From RGIG3009 sp045590855 (GTDB taxonomy: Bacteria > Bacillota > Clostridia > Oscillospirales > Acutalibacteraceae): 14,991 nt of DNA. Positions within the stretch are counted from its first letter, which is position 1. The number at the start of each line of letters is the position of its first letter. The position numbers and the translations under genes are program-made. The stretch spans positions 1-14,991 of the forward strand of contig JAZNRV010000047.1 in assembly GCA_045590855.1 (NCBI GenBank). The letters are read 5' to 3'. Positions 1-8,221 of this stretch are shown piece by piece. The notes beneath the pieces are model-generated. The model made no database searches. It was not told where the DNA came from and was given only the letters and a program-made list of their open reading frames with translations.

Positions 1-46
1 CTACCGCTAAATAATGAACAAAACCTTGCCATTTGATAATATCCTC

Positions 47-81
47 TCAAAAAAAGCGCACACCCCAAAACGGTGTGCGCT
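47..81 (-). terminator. Rho-independent terminator of murA
   Basis: Perfect 10-bp stem (55–64 pairs with 72–81) with a 7-base loop. On the minus strand it is followed by a run of T (forward A-run about 48–54). It begins 6 bases after the murA stop codon and so ends the murA transcript. Confidence 0.9.
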
Positions 82-86
82 GAAAA

Positions 87-1376
87 TTAAAGTGCTTGCG
101 GGAAAGCGATGTCGTCGTTTTCGGTAACACGCCGAATGTCAGCACCTAAACTTTGTAGTTTTTCTACCAAATCTTCGTACCCACGTTCAATGTGATGAAT
201 ATCTTCTACCACGGTTTCCCCTTTGGCTGCCAATGCTGCAATTACCATAGCGGCACCCGCACGCAAGTCAATTGCCTTTACAGGTGCGGCGTTGAGATGG
301 TCAACACCTTGCACTACCGCCAACTTGCCATCTACTTGAATGTCGGCACCCATGCGGCGTAATTCATCCACATAACGGAAACGATTTTCCCACACACCTT
401 CGTTGACAATGCTTGTCCCTTCTGCCAGCGACAGCAGAACCGCTGCTTGCGGTTGCATGTCGGTCGGGAAACCGGGATGCGGCATAGTTTTGACATTGCA
501 ATGGCGCAACCGACCGTTGGAAGAAACGCGAATTTCTTCGTCAAACTCTTCGATTTCGGCACCCATTTCTTGCAATTTTGCGGTGATGGATTCCAAGTGC
601 TTGGGAATAACATTTTTTACCAAAACGTCGCCGCCCGTGGCAACCGCCGCCGCCATATATGTGCCGGCTTCGATTTGGTCGGGAATGATGGAATACGTTG
701 TACCGTACAAATGCTCAACACCATAAATTTTGATAACGTCGGTACCGGCACCGCGAATATCGGCACCCATGGAGTTTAAAAAGTTTGCCAAATCCACAAT
801 GTGCGGTTCTTTGGCGGCATTTTCAATCACGGTAACACCTTTGGCGTAAACCGCTGCCAACATAATGTTGACAGTTGCACCAACCGACACCATGTCCAAA
901 TACACCGAACTACCGACCAATTCCTCGGCTTGTGCTTCAATCATACCGTTTTTGAGCGGTAACACTTTGGCACCAAGGCAGGAAAACCCTTTTAAATGTT
1001 GGTCAATCGGGCGAACACCAAAATAGCAACCACCCGGCATGGGAACATTGGCTCTGCCAAACCGCCCAAGCAACGCACCGATAAAGTAATACGATGCGCG
1101 CATTTTTTTGGCTAAATCATGAGGGACGGTTTGGGTAACGATAGTGCGAGAGTCGATTTCCACCGTATGTTTATCCAAACGGCGCACGGTGGCACCAAGA
1201 GATGCCAAAATTTCCAACGCTGTGGCAACGTCGGCAATGTTGGGGATATTTTCAATGCGACAAATTCCGTTTGCCAGCACCGCTGCGGGTAAAATGGCAA
1301 CAACAGCGTTTTTAGCACCGCTGATACACACTTCGCCCCTTAACGGATGCCCGCCTCCAATGCGATATTTATCCAA
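87..1376 (-). CDS. murA: UDP-N-acetylglucosamine 1-carboxyvinyltransferase (MurA)
   Basis: First committed step of peptidoglycan synthesis in the cytoplasm: transfers enolpyruvate from phosphoenolpyruvate to UDP-GlcNAc; the family is the fosfomycin target. The protein is full length with the two-lobed EPSP-synthase fold throughout. I chose the TTG start at 1376, giving 429 residues beginning M-D-K-Y-R. A GAGGAG ribosome binding site lies 8 bases upstream of it, whereas the GTG at 1385 would sit 1 base from that site. With this start the substrate-binding pair falls at K22-N23, the canonical family numbering. The catalytic cysteine is C117, in the loop P-G-G-C-Y-F-G-V-R-P. The gene has its own promoter and terminator, so it is probably monocistronic although it follows a LUD gene. 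Many Firmicutes carry two MurA paralogues; I cannot say which one this is. Function is secure. Confidence 0.97.
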   Translation of the reverse strand: MDKYRIGGGHPLRGEVCISGAKNAVVAILPAAVLANGICRIENIPNIADVATALEILASLGATVRRLDKHTVEIDSRTIVTQTVPHDLAKKMRASYYFIGALLGRFGRANVPMPGGCYFGVRPIDQHLKGFSCLGAKVLPLKNGMIEAQAEELVGSSVYLDMVSVGATVNIMLAAVYAKGVTVIENAAKEPHIVDLANFLNSMGADIRGAGTDVIKIYGVEHLYGTTYSIIPDQIEAGTYMAAAVATGGDVLVKNVIPKHLESITAKLQEMGAEIEEFDEEIRVSSNGRLRHCNVKTMPHPGFPTDMQPQAAVLLSLAEGTSIVNEGVWENRFRYVDELRRMGADIQVDGKLAVVQGVDHLNAAPVKAIDLRAGAAMVIAALAAKGETVVEDIHHIERGYEDLVEKLQSLGADIRRVTENDDIAFPQAL

Positions 1377-1431
1377 AAAACCCACTCCTCAAAGTTTAGG
1401 TTTATGATAGTCATTACACCCTACTCAATAT

Positions 1432-1459
1432 AGTATACCACACTTTTTGTAAAAATCAA
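1432..1459 (-). promoter_or_regulatory. Predicted sigma-A promoter of murA
   Basis: Minus strand: TTGATT (1454–1459), 16-base spacer, TATACT (1432–1437) with an extended TG just upstream of the -10. The predicted transcript starts near 1425, giving a leader of about 50 bases before the TTG start. Seen by eye only. Confidence 0.65.
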
Positions 1460-1490
1460 ATATTTTCTTAAAAAACTTCGATTTTATTTT

Positions 1491-1511
1491 TAAAAATACT
1501 ATATATAGTAT
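1491..1511 (-). terminator. Possible weak AT-only terminator after the LUD gene
   Basis: A perfect 16-bp palindrome of A/T with one C/G pair per arm (1496–1511) is followed on the minus strand by a short T run. It lies 11 bases past the LUD stop codon. An all-AT hairpin is weak, and the palindrome could equally be a protein binding site. Confidence 0.3.
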
Positions 1512-1522
1512 GACTCAAAATT

Positions 1523-2179
1523 TTAATATCCCAAAGATTCTCCCACCAAAATAACGTGAATACGGTCTTTTTCGCGTTGAAATGCAGAAATAACACCGGT
1601 CACACAAATGCGCTGAGGAGAAGTGCAACCTTGTGCCATGGTACCATCGGGATGCAAACAATGCCCTGTTTTGGCACAGGGGGTTTGGCAGTTCAAACGT
1701 TGGGTGTTCAGCGGTGCAGCAATCGTTTTGACACGTTTGACTGCCGCCGGTAAATCTTCCACAATTTTGTTGCAGCCGACTACCAAAATTACTTTTTCGG
1801 GACCAAAGCACAAAGCAGAAACACGGTTTCCTTTTCCATCAACATTATACAATTCGCCATTTTTGGTAACAGCGTTGGAAGAGCACAAAAACGCTTTGGC
1901 GGACAAGCCTTTTTTCATACATTCCAAGCGTTCTTCGGGAGTTAAGCTCGGTTCATCACGGTCGATAAACGCATATTTCCCGCTGCGCAAAAGGTCCATA
2001 ACGCCGCTTTCTTTCAGCGATTGCGAGCCTCCCACAGCGATGGTTTCTCCTTCTTGCAGCAACGTGGATACAAGCGGAACAACCTGTTCTTTGCTTTCCA
2101 GGCAGTAGGCGCGCATATTATTCTTTTCCAGTGCTGCGGCAATAGGTTCTAATTGTGATAATGTCATGGTGGTATTCAT
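1523..2179 (-). CDS. LUD-domain protein (LutC/YkgG-like, DUF162)
   Basis: 218 residues, a single LUD domain. Visible family features are G-G-S at 50–52, S-S-N-A-V-T-K-N-G-E-L at 100–110, and the strand G-P-E-K-V-I-L-V-V-G-C-N-K-I-V at 126–140. The C-terminal part holds C164, C168, C174, C185 and C192, which could bind metal or an Fe–S cluster; this is an inference. LUD proteins are best known as LutB/LutC of L-lactate oxidation, but no lutA or lutB lies here, and standalone clostridial LUD proteins have no settled role. Its ATG overlaps the rpiB stop by one base (TAATG), so it is probably translated by coupling to rpiB. A second ATG at codon 5 is possible but has a poorer upstream site. The family call is firm and the function unknown. 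Confidence 0.88.
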   Translation of the reverse strand: MNTTMTLSQLEPIAAALEKNNMRAYCLESKEQVVPLVSTLLQEGETIAVGGSQSLKESGVMDLLRSGKYAFIDRDEPSLTPEERLECMKKGLSAKAFLCSSNAVTKNGELYNVDGKGNRVSALCFGPEKVILVVGCNKIVEDLPAAVKRVKTIAAPLNTQRLNCQTPCAKTGHCLHPDGTMAQGCTSPQRICVTGVISAFQREKDRIHVILVGESLGY

Positions 2180-2628
2180 TATTCCAACCCCTGTTCTTGT
2201 TCTAATTTGGTGATTAAGTTAATGCGTTGTTGATGGCGACCACCGTCAAACGGTGTGTTGAGGAAGGTCGTAACAATGCTTTTTGCCAGTTCTGCACCCG
2301 TAACACGTGCACCAATGGCTACCATGTTGGCATCGTTATGACGGCGGGTAAGTTCTGCCGAAAGCGGTTCGCTGCACAAAGCGCAACGAATGCCGTGTAC
2401 TTTGTTGGCGGCAATGCTGATACCAATACCGGTCCCGCAAATGACAATCCCTTTTTCGCAAGTGCCGTCGGCAACTGCCTTGGCAGCGCGTGCCGCAAAA
2501 ATCGGATAATGGCAACTATCCGTTGTGTGCGTACCGAAATCGATATACTCTTGCCCCATCTCGTTGAGCAAAACTTCGATTTCTTTTTTCAGTTCAACCG
2601 CTGCGTGGTCACAAGCAATTGCAATCAT
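2179..2628 (-). CDS. rpiB: Ribose-5-phosphate isomerase B (RpiB/LacAB family)
   Basis: Interconverts ribose 5-phosphate and ribulose 5-phosphate in the non-oxidative pentose phosphate pathway. The 149-residue length is typical of the family. Family marks are the N-terminal A-C-D-H-A (5–9), G-T-G-I-G following the catalytic-base cysteine C64, and the substrate-binding R-H-N-D-A-N segment (96–101, with H97). The start is supported by a GGAG site 8 bases upstream. It overlaps the LUD gene by one base. A strong terminator lies between this gene and the upstream IspH/S1 gene, and I find no convincing promoter after it, so expression may depend on read-through or a promoter inside the S1 tail. Allose-6-phosphate isomerase is a related alternative, but there are no allose genes here. 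Confidence 0.94.
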   Translation of the reverse strand: MIAIACDHAAVELKKEIEVLLNEMGQEYIDFGTHTTDSCHYPIFAARAAKAVADGTCEKGIVICGTGIGISIAANKVHGIRCALCSEPLSAELTRRHNDANMVAIGARVTGAELAKSIVTTFLNTPFDGGRHQQRINLITKLEQEQGLE

Positions 2629-2660
2629 ACTGTATTCTCCTTTTTCTTCCTGATGTTTTT

Positions 2661-2693
2661 AAAAAAAGGAAACGCAAGGCGTTTCCTTTTTTT
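2661..2693 (-). terminator. Strong hairpin terminator after the IspH/S1 gene
   Basis: Perfect 15-bp inverted repeat (2661–2675 and 2679–2693) with a 3-base loop. The outer seven pairs are A/T, so it reads as a U-tract terminator on either strand. It starts 13 bases past the IspH/S1 stop and lies 32 bases before the rpiB start. Confidence 0.9.
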
Positions 2694-2706
2694 AGCATTC
2701 GTTTTA

Positions 2707-4770
2707 TTATTCCGCAGTTTCTTGTGCTTCGGCGGCGGGAACTTCTTCTGCCACTTCTTCGGCAACAGGTTCTTCCACAGCCTCTTCCACTGCCGGTGCT
2801 TCTTCCAACAACGCGCGAATAGACAAACTGATGCGGTTGTTTTCGGTATCAACAGCGGTGATTTTGACTTGTACTTCTTCGCCGACTTTCAACGCATCTT
2901 GCGGTTTGTCGATGCGGCGGTTGGCAATTTGCGAAATGTGAATCAGACCGTCCACACCGGGCATGATTTGAGCAAACGCGCCAAAGGTGGTCATGCCTAC
3001 AATTTTGGCGGTGACAACATCGCCCACGGCATAGTTGGCTTTGAAGATTTCAAACGGATTGTCTTCCGCACGGCGGTAGCCGAGAGAAATCTTTTGTTTT
3101 TCCAAATCCAAATCGCGGATATATACTTCGACAGTGTCACCGACGTTCAGAACCTCGGAGGGGTGTTTGATGCGACTCCAAGACAGTTCAGAAACATGAA
3201 TCATGCCGTCAACACCACCCAAATCCACAAAAGCACCATAGGAAGTCATGGATTTGACAACGCCGGTGTATTTTTGACCGACTTCTGCCGCCGCAAAAAA
3301 TGCGTCTTTCTTTTCTTTGAGTTCTTCGCGAGCGACATCACGAATCGAGCCGAGTGCACGACGGCGAGCATGATTGATTTCGATGATTTTGAAGCGAACG
3401 GTTTGTTTGACCAAGGGAGTTAAATCTTCCATACGGACAACCGACGCGCGGGAAGCGGGTACGAACACTTTAACACCGTGGGAAGCGACCAAAACGCCGC
3501 CTTTGATAACGTCCGTGACGACACCTTCCAAAATCTCACCGCTTTCGCAAGCAGCAACAATGGTATCCCAGCCTTTTTTGGCATCGATACGTTTTTTGGA
3601 AAGCATAATGGTGCCTTCTTGGTCGTTGGTACGCATAATCAGCAATTCCAACTCATCACCGATTTTTACCAAATCGGCGGGATTGGCGCCGGCAGCCGAC
3701 AATTCCTCAACGGGAATGTAACCGGTTTGTTTGCGACCGATAACTTCGACCTGCACTTCGTTGGGAGCAATAGCCACAACGATGCCGCGTACTCTTTCAT
3801 CTGTAGTTAAACTTTGAAGAGATGCTTCCAAAGCCTCCTCAAAACTCATTTCGTCAAAGGATTTGACTTGCTCGACGGCTGCTACCGCCTCGTTTTCTTG
3901 GACTTCGCTGTTGTTGACAATCTCGGACATGGTTAAAAGTACCTCCTTAATTATATCGGCCGGTGTCGACGCTCCGGCTGTCACGCCGATAACAGACGCA
4001 TTTGCAAAAGTTTCTGCCTTTAATTCCGCTGCCGTTTCCACCAAAACGGTGGCACAATACGGACGACATACTTCTTGCAATTTGGCTGTGTTGGAGCTTT
4101 GACGCCCACCGACAATCACCATCACATCGCTTTGTTGTGACAGGGCAACTGCCTCTTCCTGTCTTTTGGCAGTAGCATTACATATTGTATCAAAGATTAT
4201 TGAATTTGTATAGTGTTTTTTTACAATTTCGGCGCACTTTTTCCAAATATTCTTCTGAAAAGTGGTCTGTGAAACCAAAATTACGGCTTTTTCGGACGAT
4301 ACTTTACCCGAATCAATGAAGTTATGTAGTTGTTCTTCGGTTGAAAAGACGTACGATTCCCCAAAACAGTGACCGCGTATGCCGACAACTTCGGGGTGAC
4401 CTTCGTCACCCGCAATGAAAACAACGGCACCTTTTTGGGATTCTTCCGCCACGATACGGTGGATTTTTGCAACAAAAGGACAAGTCGCATCGTGTACGAA
4501 AAGTCCCGCTGTGCGAATATTCTCGTGCACCGATTGCGGCACACCGTGCGAACGAATAACCAGTGTGGAATCGAGCGGTGCTTCTTGCGGTGCATCTACA
4601 ATTTGTACTCCTCGCTTGGCAAGCGATTGTACCATTTGCGGATTATGAATAATCGGACCCAGGGTGCAAACACGCTCACCGTTATCGAGAAGCGTGTTCA
4701 CAGCGTCTACCGCCCGTTGTACGCCAAAACAAAAACCGGCAGAATCGGCAACACGGATAATTTTATTCAT
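2707..4770 (-). CDS. ispH: IspH – ribosomal protein S1-like fusion
   Basis: 687 residues in two parts. Residues 1–280 are 4-hydroxy-3-methylbut-2-enyl diphosphate reductase, the last step of the MEP isoprenoid pathway, making IPP and DMAPP. The three cluster cysteines are present (C14 in G-F-C-F-G-V, C97 in A-T-C-P-F-V, C197 in I-C-N-A-T), as are H42, H75, H125 and E127. From about 324 come four S1 RNA-binding repeats (roughly 324–395, 412–480, 497–567, 580–653), then a Glu/Ala-rich acidic tail of about 34 residues. This fusion is known in Clostridia. The start overlaps the plsC stop by 8 bases, so the genes are translationally coupled. An internal ribosome binding site before M281 could yield free S1 (separate entry). 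S1 in Firmicutes is not always ribosome-bound, so its exact role in translation is less certain than the reductase. Confidence 0.95.
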   Translation of the reverse strand: MNKIIRVADSAGFCFGVQRAVDAVNTLLDNGERVCTLGPIIHNPQMVQSLAKRGVQIVDAPQEAPLDSTLVIRSHGVPQSVHENIRTAGLFVHDATCPFVAKIHRIVAEESQKGAVVFIAGDEGHPEVVGIRGHCFGESYVFSTEEQLHNFIDSGKVSSEKAVILVSQTTFQKNIWKKCAEIVKKHYTNSIIFDTICNATAKRQEEAVALSQQSDVMVIVGGRQSSNTAKLQEVCRPYCATVLVETAAELKAETFANASVIGVTAGASTPADIIKEVLLTMSEIVNNSEVQENEAVAAVEQVKSFDEMSFEEALEASLQSLTTDERVRGIVVAIAPNEVQVEVIGRKQTGYIPVEELSAAGANPADLVKIGDELELLIMRTNDQEGTIMLSKKRIDAKKGWDTIVAACESGEILEGVVTDVIKGGVLVASHGVKVFVPASRASVVRMEDLTPLVKQTVRFKIIEINHARRRALGSIRDVAREELKEKKDAFFAAAEVGQKYTGVVKSMTSYGAFVDLGGVDGMIHVSELSWSRIKHPSEVLNVGDTVEVYIRDLDLEKQKISLGYRRAEDNPFEIFKANYAVGDVVTAKIVGMTTFGAFAQIMPGVDGLIHISQIANRRIDKPQDALKVGEEVQVKITAVDTENNRISLSIRALLEEAPAVEEAVEEPVAEEVAEEVPAAEAQETAE
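3928..3948 (-). promoter_or_regulatory. Internal Shine–Dalgarno and ATG at the IspH/S1 junction
   Basis: A complete AAGGAGG (3942–3948) lies 11 bases upstream of an in-frame ATG (3928–3930, codon 281), exactly where the IspH domain ends and the S1 part begins. The site is written within codons for I-K-E-V at the end of IspH. Initiation here would make a 407-residue S1-only protein. The spacing is slightly long. A TATAAT at 3950–3955 has no -35 at a usable distance, so I do not call a promoter. Confidence 0.6.
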
Positions 4771-5371
4771 ATTCTTCTATCTGCTGTGAGATAGCCTCCA
4801 TAATTCGACGTGTGGCAAAGCGGATATCGGGATGTTCGGCATCAGCCAAGTGAAGTTCCTCTGCCGACAACGGTTTCCCATAAACAATCGTGATGCGTTT
4901 AAACAATCGCACACGTTGATTGCGAGTAACAATAGCCACAGGCAACACATGGGCACCGGTTTTGGCGGCAATAAACGCTACACCGGATTTGGGACGTAAT
5001 AATTTGCCCGTTTTGGAACGGGTACCCTCGGGGAAAATTCCTAAAATTTTTCCTTCCTTCACCAAAGTTTCTGCGGTGTTCAAAGCGTCGGTATCCCCCG
5101 TTCCTCGATGAACGGGAAAAGCGCCCAATTGTTTTCCCAAAAACCAAGAAAACAAACGATTGCAAAACAATTCTGATTTTGCCATGAAATAAATGTGTCG
5201 ATGCGGCTTTGCGGTAATCAATATTACCGGGTCCCAGTTGGAAATGTGGTTAGAGCATAAAATGAGCGATGTGGAATCGGACGGGAAATTTTCCACACCC
5301 ACTTCCCTTACACGCATAATAAGGCGCACCAAGGGGCCTAAAATTTTGATTAACGTGCGACCTAACCACAT
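4763..5371 (-). CDS. plsC: 1-acyl-sn-glycerol-3-phosphate acyltransferase (PlsC family)
   Basis: Adds the second acyl chain to lysophosphatidic acid, making phosphatidic acid at the inner face of the membrane. 202 residues, normal for the short bacterial form. The catalytic HX4D motif is N-H-I-S-N-W-D at 41–47 (H42, D47) and the phosphate-binding F-P-E-G-T-R-S is at 113–119. A hydrophobic N-terminal stretch (about 6–19) probably associates with the membrane. It starts 7 bases after the cmk stop and overlaps ispH by 8 bases, so it is mid-operon. The order cmk–plsC–ispH/S1 is a recurrent clostridial arrangement. Substrate preference cannot be read from the sequence. Confidence 0.94.
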   Translation of the reverse strand: MWLGRTLIKILGPLVRLIMRVREVGVENFPSDSTSLILCSNHISNWDPVILITAKPHRHIYFMAKSELFCNRLFSWFLGKQLGAFPVHRGTGDTDALNTAETLVKEGKILGIFPEGTRSKTGKLLRPKSGVAFIAAKTGAHVLPVAIVTRNQRVRLFKRITIVYGKPLSAEELHLADAEHPDIRFATRRIMEAISQQIEEYE

Positions 5372-5378
5372 ACCTTTA

Positions 5379-6062
5379 TCATCCCTTCAACGATGTTAAA
5401 ATCAATTCTTTAAGCAGTGTTACCGATTGTTGCAAATCAATACCATCGGTGTTAACCAATTTGGCATCTTCTGCCGGTTTGAGCGGCGCTGTAGCACGGT
5501 GAGAATCGTTATAATCCCGCACTTTCATGTCTTCCAGCACTTCTTCATAAGTAACTTGTGTTCCCTTTTCGACCAGTTCCAACAAACGCCGACGAGCGCG
5601 TTCTTCGGCGGAAGCGGTTAAAAAGATTTTTACATCTGCAAACGGCAACACTACCGTACCGATATCACGTCCATCCATAATTACGTTTTCACGGCGCGCC
5701 GTATCTTGCTGTAAATGGAACAAAAATTCCCGTACTTTCGGTATGGCAGAAACCGCTGACGCTGCCATGGAAACCTCAGGCGTGCGGATGTAACCGCTGA
5801 CGTCTTCGCCATTGAGGAACACCCGTTGTTCACCGTCGGCATAGCCCATGGAAACCGTAAGGTTCGGCAACAAAGCAACAACAGATTCGTCATCCTTTGG
5901 GTCGATATTTTGTTGCAGTACCGCAAATCCAACCGTGCGATACAAAGCACCGGTATCGACATAAATATATCCCAATTCTTTTGCCAAGATGCGGGCAATG
6001 GTGCTTTTTCCCGCACCGGAAGGACCATCAATGGCAATGGCAACCGTCTTTTTTTCTGTCAT
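5379..6062 (-). CDS. cmk: Cytidylate kinase (Cmk)
   Basis: Phosphorylates CMP and dCMP with ATP in pyrimidine salvage, and supplies CDP for CDP-lipid and DNA precursor recycling. 227 residues, full length. The P-loop G-P-S-G-A-G-K-S-T is at 13–21, D-T-G-A-L-Y-R at 36–42 and D-G-R-D-I-G-T at 130–136, all cytidylate kinase signatures, followed by an Arg-rich lid (A-R-R-R). The start has an AAGGAG site about 11 bases upstream. An 18-base gap separates it from the flavoprotein gene before it, and 7 bases from plsC after it. Confidence 0.97.
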   Translation of the reverse strand: MTEKKTVAIAIDGPSGAGKSTIARILAKELGYIYVDTGALYRTVGFAVLQQNIDPKDDESVVALLPNLTVSMGYADGEQRVFLNGEDVSGYIRTPEVSMAASAVSAIPKVREFLFHLQQDTARRENVIMDGRDIGTVVLPFADVKIFLTASAEERARRRLLELVEKGTQVTYEEVLEDMKVRDYNDSHRATAPLKPAEDAKLVNTDGIDLQQSVTLLKELILTSLKG

Positions 6063-6080
6063 GCGTTTTTTCTCTCCTTT

Positions 6081-7307
6081 TTATTGGATATGCGAACCGG
6101 CAGCGTAGCCGGTAGAAAAAGCAATTTGCAAATTAAAGCCACCGGTATAGGCATCCACATCCAGCACTTCACCCGCAAAATACAAGCCGCTTACCAATTT
6201 GGATTCCATGGTAGTGGCATTCACTTCCCGCGTGCTGACACCACCCGCCGTAACAATGGCTTCTTCGACAGGGCGAAAATTCGCAACGGTTATCGGCAAC
6301 GCTTTCAAGCATTGTCCCAAAGCGTGGCGTTCTTCACGCGAAACCGAGTGACATTTCTTCTCCCCTGCTATTTTGCAAAGGGACAGCACAGGAGAAATCA
6401 ACAACCGTGGCAACAACTCTGCCAGCGTGTTACCGATGCAAGCGTTTTTGTGTGCTTCCAGTTCCCGAATCAGGCGAGCATCCAACTGTTCGGGTGAAAG
6501 TGCGGGCTTTAAATCCAACAGCAATTGATACCGACCGCATTGCATATCACGAAAATGCGCACTGGCACTCAAAATCATGGGGCCGGAAACCCCAAAATGC
6601 GTAAAAAGCATTTCCCCGAAATCGGTATACACCGTTTTGCCTGTCTTGGTATCCACCGCTGTTAAACCGCAATTTTTAAGCGATAAACCTTGCGCTTCGG
6701 CACACCAAGTATCCACCGTGGTAAGTGCCACCAGCGACGGACGCGGCGGGACAATGGTATGCCCCGCTTGTTCTGCCAAACGATACCCGTCACCGGTAGA
6801 CCCGGTAACCGGATACGAGCAACCGCCGGTACAAACAATGGTGGCATACGCCGTGTATTGTTTGCCGCTTTCGGTCTGAACGCCGCAGCAAACACCATCT
6901 TCAATTAACAAACCGGTAACACGGTCGGTTACGAAACGAACGTTACCCCCACGTGCGTAAGAAACCAAGGCATCAACCACATCCACCGCTTTGTCCGAAA
7001 CGGGAAACACGCGATTGCCTCGTTCGGTTTTGAGTGAAAGGCCTTGCTCTTCCAGCAAAGACATGGTATCTTGCGGAGAAAACGCCGAAAAAGCACTGTA
7101 CAAAAACCGTCCATTGCCGGGAACATTTGCCACACATTCTTGCGGTGTACACGCATTGGTCACATTGCAACGACCTTTTCCGGTAATCATCACCTTGCGT
7201 GCCATGCGAGCGTTACGTTCAAGCACGGTCACCTGATGACCACAACGAGCCGCGGTACCGGCAGCCAACAACCCGGCTGCCCCGCCGCCAACAACAATTA
7301 CTTGCAT
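6081..7307 (-). CDS. HI0933/BaiN-family FAD-dependent oxidoreductase
   Basis: 408-residue flavoprotein of the HI0933-like family (PF03486), often labelled 'aminoacetone oxidase family' or BaiN-like. An FAD-binding Rossmann motif starts the protein (G-G-G-A-A-G at 7–12, E30 ending the second strand). The family motif G-K-G-R-C-N-V-T-N is at 43–51, and the C-terminal flavin-contact segment with G-E-V-L-D-V-D and T-G-G-F-N-L-Q is at about 374–395. BaiN acts on bile-acid intermediates in Clostridium scindens, but most family members lie next to cmk in Clostridia, as here, with no known substrate, so I give no symbol. The ATG is 7 bases after the regulator's TAG, and the ribosome binding site includes that stop (TAGGG). 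Confidence 0.9.
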   Translation of the reverse strand: MQVIVVGGGAAGLLAAGTAARCGHQVTVLERNARMARKVMITGKGRCNVTNACTPQECVANVPGNGRFLYSAFSAFSPQDTMSLLEEQGLSLKTERGNRVFPVSDKAVDVVDALVSYARGGNVRFVTDRVTGLLIEDGVCCGVQTESGKQYTAYATIVCTGGCSYPVTGSTGDGYRLAEQAGHTIVPPRPSLVALTTVDTWCAEAQGLSLKNCGLTAVDTKTGKTVYTDFGEMLFTHFGVSGPMILSASAHFRDMQCGRYQLLLDLKPALSPEQLDARLIRELEAHKNACIGNTLAELLPRLLISPVLSLCKIAGEKKCHSVSREERHALGQCLKALPITVANFRPVEEAIVTAGGVSTREVNATTMESKLVSGLYFAGEVLDVDAYTGGFNLQIAFSTGYAAGSHIQ

Positions 7308-7314
7308 AAAATCC

Positions 7315-8172
7315 CTACTTTGGTTGATATTCGTGATAGGTTTCCCACAACGCTTCCATTTCGGTCAAAACGTTTCGGTTTTCTTCTATCCTCTTTAAGG
7401 AAATGGCAACCAGCAAAGCGTTGATAACACTCATGGGCGCAACCAAAGAATCCACAATGGTTGCCATATCACTATGTGCTAACAACAAGCAATTCGCCAA
7501 TTCGGCAATGGGTGACAATTCGCTGTCGGTCAGCGAAACAACAGTGGCACCTCTGGAATGGGCAAAATGCACTGCCTTTACTGCTTTGCTGGAATAACGA
7601 GGATAACTCACCGCCACAAATGTGTCGTGTTCGCTGATTGGGAACATTTCTTCCAACATTTCCGCTTCGCTGGACGTGCTGATATAGCGTACGTCCGGCA
7701 ACAAAAGGCGCAGATAATGTGCCAAAAAGTTTGCAAGTGCGCGGCAACTTCCTGCACCAAAAACATAAACCCGACGGGCAGAAACAAGCGACGTCACCGC
7801 TTTGTCAAAGGCTTCGGCGGAAAGTTCCTCCAATGTTTTGCTAATGTTGGCAATATCGTAAGATAACACATTTTGCAAAACTTCTTCGTCTTTCATGCGT
7901 GCGCGGGTTACCTCTACGCGTTGTACGCTGGTAAGTTTACTGCGCACCAACTCTTGCACGGCACGTTGCAGTTGCGGATATCCGTCAAACCCCAGCATCA
8001 TGGCAAAACGCACCACGGTAGACTCGCTGACTCCGACAGTTTGTCCCAAAGTAAACGCCGTCATGTAGGCGGCGGTATCGTAATTTTCCAATATGTAGTC
8101 GGCAATGCGACGTTGTCCTTTTGAAAAATCCTCCATTTTGGAGGTAATGCGCGTGGTTAAATCGGTTTTCAC
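7315..8172 (-). CDS. RpiR/MurR-family transcriptional regulator
   Basis: Probable DNA-binding regulator of sugar-phosphate or amino-sugar metabolism. I use the GTG at 8172 (285 residues, V-K-T-D-L). GGGAGG sits 6 bases before it and a promoter just upstream, whereas the longer frame up to 8274 would run through the promoter and part of the preceding terminator. The first ~80 residues form the RpiR helix-turn-helix domain, with S-E-S-T-V-V-R-F as recognition helix and L-G-F-D-G-Y following. A SIS sugar-phosphate-binding domain follows, marked by V-Y-V-F-G-A-G-S and A-V-S-Y-P-R-Y-S-S. It is the first gene of the unit that continues into the flavoprotein, cmk, plsC and ispH/S1. Its ligand and targets cannot be read here; the nearest sugar-phosphate gene is rpiB, about 5 kb downstream on the same strand. 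Confidence 0.9.
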   Translation of the reverse strand: MKTDLTTRITSKMEDFSKGQRRIADYILENYDTAAYMTAFTLGQTVGVSESTVVRFAMMLGFDGYPQLQRAVQELVRSKLTSVQRVEVTRARMKDEEVLQNVLSYDIANISKTLEELSAEAFDKAVTSLVSARRVYVFGAGSCRALANFLAHYLRLLLPDVRYISTSSEAEMLEEMFPISEHDTFVAVSYPRYSSKAVKAVHFAHSRGATVVSLTDSELSPIAELANCLLLAHSDMATIVDSLVAPMSVINALLVAISLKRIEENRNVLTEMEALWETYHEYQPK

Positions 8173-8192
8173 AGGTATCCCTCCCACTTGAC

Positions 8193-8221
8193 ATTGTACC
8201 GCGTAAGAGAGAAAAATGCAA
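8193..8221 (-). promoter_or_regulatory. Predicted promoter of the rpiR–flavoprotein–cmk–plsC–ispH/S1 unit
   Basis: Minus strand: TTGCAT (8216–8221), 17-base spacer, TACAAT (8193–8198). The predicted start is near 8186, about 14 bases before the GTG start at 8172. The -35 lies in the 3' arm and T-run of the terminator of the preceding unit. Confidence 0.65.

Noticed and set aside
1..46. Possible feature at the left edge
   Set aside because: A short AT-rich stretch past the murA terminator, with no frame, hairpin or promoter I can support.
2227..3423. Long plus-strand open frame of 398 codons
   Set aside because: It lies antisense to rpiB and the S1 half, crosses the terminator, is Phe/Asn-rich with no domain pattern, and shadows clear genes.
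3928..3955. Promoter from TATAAT at 3950–3955 for a separate S1 transcript
   Set aside because: No -35-like hexamer lies 15–19 bases upstream; the only GTGACA is 23 bases away.
4763..4770. IspH/S1 as two genes merged by an assembly error
   Set aside because: The frame is continuous, the linker is ordinary, and this fusion is a known clostridial arrangement.
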